A stretch of DNA of 64,000 nt from an uncultured Myxococcales bacterium (GTDB taxonomy: Bacteria; Myxococcota_A; Bradymonadia; UBA7976; VGTA01): the NCBI GenBank assembly GCA_937146725.1, contig CAKZRU010000090.1:28074-92073 (forward strand), read 5' to 3'. The notes beneath the pieces are model-generated. The model made no database searches and was not told the origin of the DNA. It saw nothing but the letters and a program-made list of their open reading frames with translations. How positions within the stretch are numbered: the stretch's first letter is position 1; each line of letters opens with the position of its first letter. A program made the position numbers and the translations under genes. Shown here in pieces: positions 45,627 to 53,286 of this stretch.

Positions 45627-46343
45627 TTATGCATCTGCTTTTTCAACATGAACGACCATAAAACCACCAAACTTAGACCAAAACTTGCTATCTCTAGCAT
45701 ACCATTCAAGACTCTTAAATATTGATTTGACTACTGGGAGTTTATGGAAAAAAGCGGCAGGAGTAAAGACGCGAACACCATGAATCTGAGAGACCTTTAA
45801 TGTATCGGGTAAATAAGACTTAACATCAGCCAAGGTATCATATCGAGTATAGACTTCCTCATCATTGGTGACTTCACTGACCGCAGTAGGAGACTTAAGT
45901 TTTTTGATGAGGCCTCGAATAGACTTAGGGTTGTAAAACTCTAAAGCTGCCATTCCACCCGGCTTGAGCACGCGAGCTACTTCATTCATCACTTGACGAA
46001 TATCTTCGATATGAGCAAGGACCTTAAAAGAATAGACAACATCAAAAGAAGCATCTTCATATGGAAGTTCGGTTGCACTCCCAACCATGACATCAAGCCC
46101 TCTTGCCTTGGCCTGCTCGAGCATACCTGGACTAATATCAATTCCTTTAGCACTTTGAGCGATCGGAGCAACTTCCTTAAGAATCATGCCGGTGCCACAC
46201 CCCAATTCCAAAACATCTTTACCAACACAGTGTGTTTTCACAATATCGGTTTGTAGCTCATCGATAAGAGCATGATAGCCACCATGGCGTTCTCGTTCAT
46301 ACCAAGCCGCAAAATCATCATAATAGCTTTGGTTATCTTTCAT
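45627..46343 (-). CDS. SAM-dependent class I methyltransferase
   Basis: This 238-residue protein has the SAM motif I V-L-E-L-G-C-G-T-G, an acidic loop G-I-D-I-S-P-G-M-L-E, motif L-P-Y-E-D-A-S-F-D-V-V-Y and post-motif V-L-K-P-G-G as in UbiE/COQ5-like methyltransferases. The ATG at 46343 has AAGGA 7 nt upstream, so the longer frame starting at TTG 46388 is rejected. Context (next to two glycosyltransferases, convergent) does not fix the substrate; a lipid, quinone or sugar methylation are all possible. Confidence 0.85.
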   Translation of the reverse strand: MKDNQSYYDDFAAWYERERHGGYHALIDELQTDIVKTHCVGKDVLELGCGTGMILKEVAPIAQSAKGIDISPGMLEQAKARGLDVMVGSATELPYEDASFDVVYSFKVLAHIEDIRQVMNEVARVLKPGGMAALEFYNPKSIRGLIKKLKSPTAVSEVTNDEEVYTRYDTLADVKSYLPDTLKVSQIHGVRVFTPAAFFHKLPVVKSIFKSLEWYARDSKFWSKFGGFMVVHVEKADA

Positions 46344-46703
46344 TGCTTTTCCTTTGTGACCTGATGCAGCCCAAGTCATCTTGTACAAAACAAGTTTGCT
46401 TTCTTGTTTGCTTCACTAAATGGACATAATGCAAGTCTTATTGCCTTAAAAGAGAAAAGAGTTCAATACTAAGCCTTTAGTCTATGCATAAATCAGCGCA
46501 TACCTTAGTGATTAGGTACGAGTCTTCATTAGATTCTCTCTCGTGTCTTCATTAAATTGTGTGCTTTTGTATAAGATTAGTATTAAAATCCTTGAAAAAG
46601 GGTTAAAGTTTGTGATGTAGGAAACGTAATTTATTTCGTTGCTTTTGAACTCTTCAAGAGCGCTCATTACTTTCTGTGAGTGAGAACCGTAAGGAGGGCA
46701 GTC
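46344..46703. other. 360-bp divergent intergenic region
   Basis: It separates the methyltransferase and the DksA-like gene, so it should contain promoters for both. I see only weak sigma70-like words (TTGTGT-18-TATTAA from about 46557). The decamer GTCTTCATTA occurs twice within about 30 bp near 46522-46555. No convincing gene or RNA is present. Confidence 0.5.
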
Positions 46704-47135
46704 ATGGTTACTGAAAACCAACCAGGTGATGTCAGAGAAGAAGAAGACTTTGAGGGAGTTCCCGAGGAGCTTTTAGACGAGAGAATCGCTGAGTTCAGAC
46801 AGATTCTTTTTGAAGAAAGAACCAAGATCTTTCAAAACGTAAAACGGACGCTTACCGAGGATATGACCATTGAGCTTGAAGAACTCGCTGATGACATAGA
46901 TCGAGCTTCTGTTGATCAAAATCAATCTTTGACCTTTAGACTTAGACGCAGAGAGCGCATGCTTTTGGATAAGATTGAGCAGTCTTTACAAAGACTTGAA
47001 GAAGGTGATTATTGGTGGTGTGATGAATGTGGAGCATGGATTGGTTTTAAGCGTCTCCGTGCTCGTCCGGTCACTACTCTATGTATTATTTGCAAAGAAA
47101 AACGAGAGCGTAAAGAGCGTAGTACAGTACGTTAA
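46704..47135 (+). CDS. DksA/TraR-family zinc-finger transcription regulator
   Basis: This 143-residue protein has an acidic N-terminus, a coiled-coil pair (about 22-100) and a C4 zinc finger with C106, C109, C127 and C130, including the family string I-G-F-K-R-L. The coiled-coil tip keeps the DxxDxA motif (D63, D66, A68) that in DksA reaches the RNA polymerase active centre, so it may work with ppGpp in stringent-type control. AAGGAGG ends 6 nt before the ATG at 46704, which fixes the start over the GTG at 46680. It is monocistronic. Confidence 0.9.
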   Translation: MVTENQPGDVREEEDFEGVPEELLDERIAEFRQILFEERTKIFQNVKRTLTEDMTIELEELADDIDRASVDQNQSLTFRLRRRERMLLDKIEQSLQRLEEGDYWWCDECGAWIGFKRLRARPVTTLCIICKEKRERKERSTVR

Positions 47136-47263
47136 TTTAACGCATCATTGAGTCCTATACCTGATAAGACTCTTAGCTAACTTGTTAATTTTGCTGATTG
47201 AGGTCACCGGTTTTTCGCTTACCATTCTTTAAAGCTAAGTCTCATAAAGACTGTGAATGAAGC

Positions 47264-47292
47264 TTGACAGTTTGCGACCGAGAGGCTTTATT
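47264..47292 (+). promoter_or_regulatory. Promoter of the outer-membrane protein gene
   Basis: A perfect -35 TTGACA (47264-47269) is followed after exactly 17 nt by TTTATT (47287-47292). The leader to the ATG at 47364 would be about 65 nt. Confidence 0.55.
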
Positions 47293-47363
47293 TGTTTTTG
47301 TTATCTAAAGCATAAATCTGACATGCTTTTTTCTTTTGTATCTTTCGCTCCCAAGAGGAATCT

Positions 47364-48251
47364 ATGCGTAAGTTATTGGCCTTATCATCATTAGCATGTG
47401 TCTTTTTTAGTTGTTTAATCGCATTATTTGTTGTGAATGACTCTGCACATGCACTTCCTTTAGACCCCAAGTTGCATGGTTTGGTAACCGCCAGTGATGC
47501 TACGGGGCGTCCAGTGCCTGATCAGGCTGCATTTAATGGGATGACAAGAGCTTATGGTCTTGCGATGGCACCCATAGAGCTTTCTCCGGCCAATACGATT
47601 GGGATCAATGCAGTAGAAACAGAGTTAAGCTTTAACTTTAACACCTTAGGCAATGATACTGCTTCATGGGTGAATGCGATCAATCAAGCAAGCCCTGCAA
47701 CCCAACTCAATACAACTCGGTTTAGTATTCGCAAAGGGCTACCCTACTCTTTTGAACTACAAGGTCAAATGGGCTATCTTCTCAATAGTGAGCTCTGGAC
47801 AGTTGGTGCAGGTGCCAAATGGGCTTTAAACGAGGCCGTTCGCTCTTTTCCAATTGACTTTAGTGTAAATGCTTACGCTAATCGTGTTGTAGGTAGCACA
47901 CAAATGGATTTAAGTATGGTGAGTTATGGCGCCACTTTAGGGACTCAGTTTGGTGTCTTAGGTATGGTTAATATCGCTCCATTTGTGGCTTGGCGACCGG
48001 TGATGATTTTTGCCGGAAGTAATACCCTAGATTCAACACCGGGCACCTTTGGTAGTTCGGATATGGACAGTACAATGGATGGTGGTGCTCAAGCGGCAAC
48101 CGATACCTTTGCTTTTGCTAGAACGACTGAAACAGTGCAAAGAGCAAGCGGTGGCCTACGTTTCCTGTTTGGTGTACTGCGAATAAGTTCAGAGTTCATG
48201 TGGACACCACATCAAACCAGCTTTAATGTAAGTCTTGGTCTTCAACTTTAA
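47364..48251 (+). CDS. Putative outer-membrane beta-barrel protein
   Basis: This 295-residue protein has a signal peptide (cleavage likely after A-H-A, about 32). The body has alternating strands, aromatic residues at strand ends and a terminal S-F-N-V-S-L-G-L-Q-L, as expected for a barrel recognised by BAM. A Ser/Thr/Asp-rich loop (about 230-255) may face outside. AGAGGAA lies 6 nt before the ATG. No specific family is recognised. The DUF3426-like gene follows after 36 nt. Confidence 0.75.
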   Translation: MRKLLALSSLACVFFSCLIALFVVNDSAHALPLDPKLHGLVTASDATGRPVPDQAAFNGMTRAYGLAMAPIELSPANTIGINAVETELSFNFNTLGNDTASWVNAINQASPATQLNTTRFSIRKGLPYSFELQGQMGYLLNSELWTVGAGAKWALNEAVRSFPIDFSVNAYANRVVGSTQMDLSMVSYGATLGTQFGVLGMVNIAPFVAWRPVMIFAGSNTLDSTPGTFGSSDMDSTMDGGAQAATDTFAFARTTETVQRASGGLRFLFGVLRISSEFMWTPHQTSFNVSLGLQL

Positions 48252-48287
48252 AAAGTATTTATTTTTAATAGAAAAGTAGCAGTATTT

Positions 48288-49358
48288 ATGTCTTCTGATG
48301 CACACGGGAACTCTAGTCATAATTCTCCAATGGGTGGTGGGTACACTCCTGCACCGGTGAAAAAAACAAGAGCAGTCACCGGCACACAAGTTCCACAGCT
48401 TCAAGATCAACCGGCATATCAAGAGTCAATTCATCCTGGTGTAAATCAAGTACAATCCACTCAGTCTAGTGAACCCGTTAAGCCCTCTATTCAGCTCAAC
48501 TTAAATACGATGGATCAAGCAGCGCAAGATGTGCTTGAAAAGGAAGCAGAAGCACACAATAAACTTGCCACTTTTTCACCTTTGTCATCAACTCCTGTTG
48601 AGTACCAAAGACCTGAGCCCGACTATCATGTGGCACCACAGTTTGCTGCGAATAGTCATGGGCAACCTCAAGACTCATGGCAAAATTCCATTCCAGACTC
48701 ACTGACGCCAAGCCCACACTATCAAGCGGTCAGTGCAGAAGTACCGGACCTATATAAGAGTCGTCGGCGCTCTTTAATGTTGTTGCTCATCTTATTTTTA
48801 GTCAGTGCTTGGTTTATTGCAATGGCAGTACAAATTGGGATTACTCGACTTGTCAAAGATCCATATGGCGAAACAATGAAGGCGCTCACAGGTGTGGAGC
48901 ATAATGCCGACGAACTTGATAAACTCAGGGCTCCTGTTGTGCAAAATACCATCGTTATTGAAGAAGGTAGAGCGGTTGCTAGAGTGTTATCGGTGGAAGT
49001 TTTAGACAAGCAACTTGTAGCTGTGAAAGGTGTATTGTTAAACGAAAGTACTTCAGTGGTTGAGTCTGCTTTGCTCAAGCTGACTTTAAAGAGCGAGTCA
49101 AATGCAAAAAACGGTTGGGCCCAACAATATGAGTTTGCTTGTTGTGAGCAATATAATCACACTCAAATGAGTCCAGAGGAAATACAAGAAAAAGTTCAGC
49201 GAAGCCGTAGCCAACTTATGCAAGCTGATCAAGACCTTGGTCTTGAAGAAGGGGCGAGTAAAAGCTTTACATTTATTGCCAAAATCAGTGACAAAAAAGT
49301 AAGATTAAAAGCTTCAGAATTACCGCAAGCCGATCTTGAAGTGACCTTTTTTGAATGA
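48288..49358 (+). CDS. Single-span membrane protein with DUF3426-like periplasmic domain
   Basis: This 356-residue protein begins with about 155 residues of low-complexity, Gln/Pro/Ser-rich sequence. One transmembrane span follows (about 162-185; L-M-L-L-L-I-L-F-L-V). The C-terminal beta domain has A-V-K-G-V-L-L-N-E-S, a C-C pair and M-S-P-E-E-I-Q-E-K. That pattern recalls DUF3426 domains of myxobacterial envelope proteins, though the zinc ribbon usual at their N-terminus is absent. Its TGA overlaps the next ATG (ATGA), so the two are translationally coupled. Confidence 0.65.
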   Translation: MSSDAHGNSSHNSPMGGGYTPAPVKKTRAVTGTQVPQLQDQPAYQESIHPGVNQVQSTQSSEPVKPSIQLNLNTMDQAAQDVLEKEAEAHNKLATFSPLSSTPVEYQRPEPDYHVAPQFAANSHGQPQDSWQNSIPDSLTPSPHYQAVSAEVPDLYKSRRRSLMLLLILFLVSAWFIAMAVQIGITRLVKDPYGETMKALTGVEHNADELDKLRAPVVQNTIVIEEGRAVARVLSVEVLDKQLVAVKGVLLNESTSVVESALLKLTLKSESNAKNGWAQQYEFACCEQYNHTQMSPEEIQEKVQRSRSQLMQADQDLGLEEGASKSFTFIAKISDKKVRLKASELPQADLEVTFFE

Positions 49359-50128
49359 GTGAGACAGCGAACTTAGGTTCATCCGAACTAAGATTTCGTA
49401 AGCGTCAAGTTGCTCGAAAAGGGCTTGAGCAACTTACTCGTTTACCCGAAGAGATGATGCAAAGCCGCTTACTTGAAGAATGGCTGAACGGAGAGCTTGC
49501 TTTTCAAGAGCGTGCTTTATGGATTATTGAAGAAATCTTTAGTCAAGCCGCCCAAAATGGAATGGCTGGAAGAACTTTGTTTAAGCCTGCTTACTTGTCT
49601 CTTCTCAACTTAAGCCATGCTCAACGTCTTAAACTTATGGTGACCGCCAAGCAGGCTAGGCTTGAGTTTGTAAGAGCGTGTTTGTGGTCAAGCCTAATGC
49701 CGGGTGCAAGCAAAACTGCTGGGCACTTTCAAGAACTTGCAAGTGATGAGAAGGGGAGAGTATTAACACTGGGAGAGCGACGGTCTTTGGCCCGTAAACC
49801 CTCTGTGCAAAGTATGGAGCGCTTATTACAAGATCCTGATCCCATTGTGATGAAGCACCTTCTGCAAAATCCAAGATTGACCGAACGCTTAGTTCTCAAG
49901 ATCTGCAGTGCAAGGCCTCAGCAAGCTCAAATCCTATTTATGATCTTTGAACATAAGGTTTGGGGACTTAGGCAGGATATTCAACGAGCTTTATGCCTTA
50001 ATCCATATAGTCCTTTATCCATTCGCTGTGCATTGTGCTCAACTCTAAGTATAGAAGAACAAAAAGAATTAATGAGAGAAGATAAGCTTCCATTACCTCT
50101 AAAGTCAGCGATCAATAGGCTGAGCTAA
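49355..50128 (+). CDS. HEAT/leucine-rich-variant helical repeat protein
   Basis: This soluble 257-residue protein has two to three helical repeats: L-L-Q-D-P-D-P-I-V-M-K-H-L-L-Q-N-P-R-L-T-E near 155-178, then R-A-L-C-L-N-P-Y-S-P near 212-222. This resembles a deltaproteobacterial helical-repeat family that pairs D-P-D-P and N-P-x-T-P motifs. There is no signal peptide. Its ATG overlaps the stop of the membrane protein gene, so the two may form a complex. Function is unknown. Confidence 0.65.
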   Translation: MSETANLGSSELRFRKRQVARKGLEQLTRLPEEMMQSRLLEEWLNGELAFQERALWIIEEIFSQAAQNGMAGRTLFKPAYLSLLNLSHAQRLKLMVTAKQARLEFVRACLWSSLMPGASKTAGHFQELASDEKGRVLTLGERRSLARKPSVQSMERLLQDPDPIVMKHLLQNPRLTERLVLKICSARPQQAQILFMIFEHKVWGLRQDIQRALCLNPYSPLSIRCALCSTLSIEEQKELMREDKLPLPLKSAINRLS

Positions 50129-50216
50129 TCGTTATTAGATAATGTAACTCATAAATAAGTAAACCGAGTAGAGACTATGTGGAATCTATCAATTCACAAG
50201 CCATTTGCTTCACTCA

Positions 50217-50272
50217 TCAAGCAACATAATTCAAGCAACATAATTCAAGCAACATGAATCAAGCAACATGAC
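50217..50272 (+). repeat. Four tandem copies of a 14-bp repeat
   Basis: Two exact TCAAGCAACATAAT copies are followed by TCAAGCAACATGAA and TCAAGCAACATGAC. They lie between convergent genes. An imperfect hairpin follows immediately (CATACTC-ATTT-GAGTATG, 50274-50291). No coding frame uses them. Confidence 0.9.
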
Positions 50273-50273
50273 T

Positions 50274-50291
50274 CATACTCATTTGAGTATG
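50274..50291. repeat. Inverted repeat between convergent genes
   Basis: CATACTC and GAGTATG form a 7-bp stem with a 4-nt loop. It could stabilise or end transcripts from either side, but no T run follows, so I do not call it a terminator. Confidence 0.45.
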
Positions 50292-50326
50292 TGAGTACTT
50301 GGTTATTAAAGCGTCTAAGATTAGTT

Positions 50327-50590
50327 TTAGCGCTTATCTTCTAGGCTGTTGGTGCTGTCATCGTTCTTGGTTTCAGGTTCAGCATCGTTGGGGCTTACTT
50401 CTGCGACTTGTACATTTTCATCGTCATCAGCCTTATATGACTTTTTAAAGTTATTGATACCCTCACCGATTGCTTTTCCTAGTTGAGGTAGCTTGGCTCC
50501 ACCAAAAAGAAGAATCACGATACCAAAAATGAGCAATAGCTCAGCACCACCAGGTAATCCAAAAGCAAGTTGCAGTGTTGGAGAAGTCAT
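50327..50590 (-). CDS. tatA: TatA-type twin-arginine translocase subunit
   Basis: This 87-residue protein has an N-terminal transmembrane helix (L-L-L-I-F-G-I-V-I-L-L-F-G) followed by the F-G-G-A-K-L-P-Q-L-G hinge, an amphipathic helix and an acidic tail. This is the classical TatA/E design that forms the Tat pore. The ATG at 50590 has AGGGAAAGG upstream; the extended frame back to 50767 overlaps the preceding gene and lacks signals. No tatB or tatC is adjacent. Confidence 0.92.
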   Translation of the reverse strand: MTSPTLQLAFGLPGGAELLLIFGIVILLFGGAKLPQLGKAIGEGINNFKKSYKADDDENVQVAEVSPNDAEPETKNDDSTNSLEDKR

Positions 50591-50717
50591 AATGAAGGCC
50601 TTTCCCTCATTGCGAGGTCTATGACATGATGTGTTTATGATCAAGAACAGAGTCAATTGATTTCTTGATAATGAACATTCTATTAGCGTTGAAAGCGTAA
50701 GAGGTAAAGAGGAAAAT

Positions 50718-53120
50718 CTATTGGTTAATGTGTTCAATGACTCTGATCGACTCAACTTGATCACCAATCAGGATGGATTCTAGATACTCTTGACCACTCA
50801 TAACTTCAGCTATAATCCCATGTTTAAGTAGGGAAAGTGCAGTACTTGATTTAGATAAACTCCAACCGGTATTCATATGATCAAAGGTTAAGGGATCCCA
50901 AGTAAGCACCCAAGTATCGTGAACATAGCGTGTATTGACTTGTGACGCGACTTCACTACGAGGTGGATACAGCCAAGTTTCCCATGAGGACTCTGATTGA
51001 GGTGAAAAAACAATACGATCAGGATTAACTTGAGTCACTACAGCGGATGAAAAAACACCTTGCCTAATCGCTTGTTCTAAAGTTTTTAAAGAGCTAAATG
51101 CATAAGGAGATGCTCTAAACTTAATCACACCCTGTTTCAAGATGATGCTAAATGTTTTAAGTTGAGGCTTTTGACTCCAAGCCGGACTGATGTTGTCTTC
51201 TAACTGAAAGGGCTTTATTTGCTCATCAGTTTGAGCTTCTGAACCTTCATAACGAGAGCTTAATATATAGGCTAAAGTATTGATTTCACTGTGATGATGT
51301 TTTTGTAAAGGACGTACTAAACCTTTTAACGCTTGCGGAGCAATTTTTTCAAGTGTTTTAAGAGCGAGTACAGTGACCGCATACTCATCATAAGCTAGTG
51401 CTTTTTGTAGGCGCTCGGCGACTTGGGGCACTAAGACTTTTAGTCGGTGCTCAGCAATCACCTCAAGAGTAGCTTGAGCAACCAAGGCCCGCTGTTGAAT
51501 GAGAGATTTGATCTGGGTCAGCATCCATGCTCTACGACGTCCAATCGGGCTGATTGTTGTTAATGCCTGAGTAAGTAACTCTAGCCCCCAATTCACACTC
51601 CGTCTTTGAGTGTTTTGCTCGATCGTATTCGAGCTTTTGTTTGATACTGAGTCATATAAGGCAAATAGTTTTTTAAATGCTTTAGTTTTTCGGTGAGCGC
51701 CCCAGTTTTTGATCACTTGTAGCCCTAAACGAATGATCAACGGGCGCAGATGAGGATTTTGACTGCAAGAAGGTAAATAAACAAAGCGTCTTTGCCCATG
51801 ATCATTTAAAGCGGATAAATAACATTTCAAATGGTCAAATAAGAGTTCATCATGCTTAAAAATACTTTGATTACTGTCTAAAACTCTTAGGCCACGTTTG
51901 GCTTCTTGACTTAAGGATTTGGGTAATTTTCTTTGAGAAAGTAAGGTGCTGATTAACTTAAAGTAGGCCTTGAATTCACTGCGGTCTAGCTTGGCTGTTT
52001 TAGTGGGGTGGTTGGCTTGAATGCTTTGCACAAGATGATCTATGAACCTTTGAAAGATGATGGGCGTCAAAGGAACAGCCTGTTCAGAACCCATGATCTG
52101 TGCTGTTAAGTATTTTCTTTGTTGAATAAGCGTTTCATCATTGGGAGGTGATGATGACTGAGTGTGCTTATTTAAGCTTGAAATCCCCCACCATTCAGCA
52201 ATAAGCCCCAAAACATCATGTTCATCTAAGCCGAGAACTAAGTAAGCAAGCTGTTTTAAGTTTGGGGTTGAGTTTAATTTCTCAAGTAACAGAGTTTTAA
52301 ACTTTTCATAAATCTTTGGCTGTTGTTGTGATTGAATCAGTACCGGATTTTGAACAAGAAGCGCAATTAAATGTAGGGCTCTTAATTCAACACCGGTTTC
52401 ACTTTTGGGATAAGAAGCCAAGGAGATTAGGTCATCTGCTTGCTCTTGGGTTAGGCTTATTCTTTGGCTTTGTGAAGCCCAATAGAGTCCAGTGGTCAAA
52501 CAGCTATCGAGCAGATTAATATCTTTGCTTGGCTCAGAAGAATAAATATCCATGATTAAATGTGCAGATGCCGGGTGTAAACTGTAGGCCAATGATTCAC
52601 ATAAAGAGATTTTTTCTGTAATTCTTTGGCTGTGATCCTGATTCTGATTAAGTTGGGTCAGATGTTGAGTGAGCCAGGACCTCGGATCGACCGAAGGCAT
52701 GAGAGCCAGAGCAAAATAAGTTTCTTTACGAACTTCTATATCTAGTGAACTCAGATGACTTTTGGTAAACGCACTGACCCGAGCTGGTCTTAATTGAGCG
52801 AGAGCAGTCATGAATTCTTGCTTAGAAATATAAGGACTAATCGCTAGTAAGCGATCTAGACCAAGCTTTCTATCCACTTCCAATTTTCTGAGGTGCGCTT
52901 GCGCTTGAGATTTGGAGAGCGGGATTGAAGTTGACTCACTAAGAGCTGGGGATGGCTTTGCCAATACATCAGAGAACATGAAGCAAATAACGAAAATTAG
53001 GCTGATCAATGATGCGACTAAAGCCACATCGTAGCTAAATCGATGAGATGTGATTTTAGGTGCTGTTACCATGAGTGTAAGTTTCATCAAGACCAAATCT
53101 GATTCAAGTAGGGCCAACAT
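50718..53120 (-). CDS. Exported HEAT-repeat protein ending in a degenerate cyclophilin domain
   Basis: This 800-residue protein has a hydrophobic signal segment (about 33-53) and a long array of helical HEAT-like repeats (about 75-640). The last 150 residues follow the cyclophilin (peptidyl-prolyl isomerase) strand order: G-V-I-K-F, L-K-T-L-E-Q-A-I-R-Q-G-V-F, V-V-T-Q-V-N-P-D, H-G-I-I-A-E-V-M-S-G and the final V-E-S-I-R-V. The catalytic F-H-R is V-T-Q here and the Q-G-G-D loop is lost, so it is probably inactive as an isomerase. HEAT plus PPIase fusions are known in related bacteria. The start is uncertain (53120, 53087 or 53072); none has a good ribosome-binding site. Confidence 0.65.
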   Translation of the reverse strand: MLALLESDLVLMKLTLMVTAPKITSHRFSYDVALVASLISLIFVICFMFSDVLAKPSPALSESTSIPLSKSQAQAHLRKLEVDRKLGLDRLLAISPYISKQEFMTALAQLRPARVSAFTKSHLSSLDIEVRKETYFALALMPSVDPRSWLTQHLTQLNQNQDHSQRITEKISLCESLAYSLHPASAHLIMDIYSSEPSKDINLLDSCLTTGLYWASQSQRISLTQEQADDLISLASYPKSETGVELRALHLIALLVQNPVLIQSQQQPKIYEKFKTLLLEKLNSTPNLKQLAYLVLGLDEHDVLGLIAEWWGISSLNKHTQSSSPPNDETLIQQRKYLTAQIMGSEQAVPLTPIIFQRFIDHLVQSIQANHPTKTAKLDRSEFKAYFKLISTLLSQRKLPKSLSQEAKRGLRVLDSNQSIFKHDELLFDHLKCYLSALNDHGQRRFVYLPSCSQNPHLRPLIIRLGLQVIKNWGAHRKTKAFKKLFALYDSVSNKSSNTIEQNTQRRSVNWGLELLTQALTTISPIGRRRAWMLTQIKSLIQQRALVAQATLEVIAEHRLKVLVPQVAERLQKALAYDEYAVTVLALKTLEKIAPQALKGLVRPLQKHHHSEINTLAYILSSRYEGSEAQTDEQIKPFQLEDNISPAWSQKPQLKTFSIILKQGVIKFRASPYAFSSLKTLEQAIRQGVFSSAVVTQVNPDRIVFSPQSESSWETWLYPPRSEVASQVNTRYVHDTWVLTWDPLTFDHMNTGWSLSKSSTALSLLKHGIIAEVMSGQEYLESILIGDQVESIRVIEHINQ

Positions 53121-53286
53121 CAGAGATACAAAGGTAGCAATCTCAACATAATTAGGCTATGTGTTCTCCACTTGCGTCTTTTATAATGCATTAATCATCT
53201 GTACAAGTATCATACTTAAACCGACTTTAATTAAGTTCAAGCACAGTCGGTTCTTAAGTTTAATCTTTTCTTTAAAGGGAGCATTG

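Noticed and set aside
50217..50272. Possible CRISPR array
   Set aside because: The units are 14 bp and directly adjacent with no spacers, and no cas gene is present in the window.
53161..53286. N-terminal extension of the EtfD-like protein
   Set aside because: The extension has no ribosome-binding site, while ATG 53287 has AAGGGAG at optimal distance and begins the membrane domain naturally.
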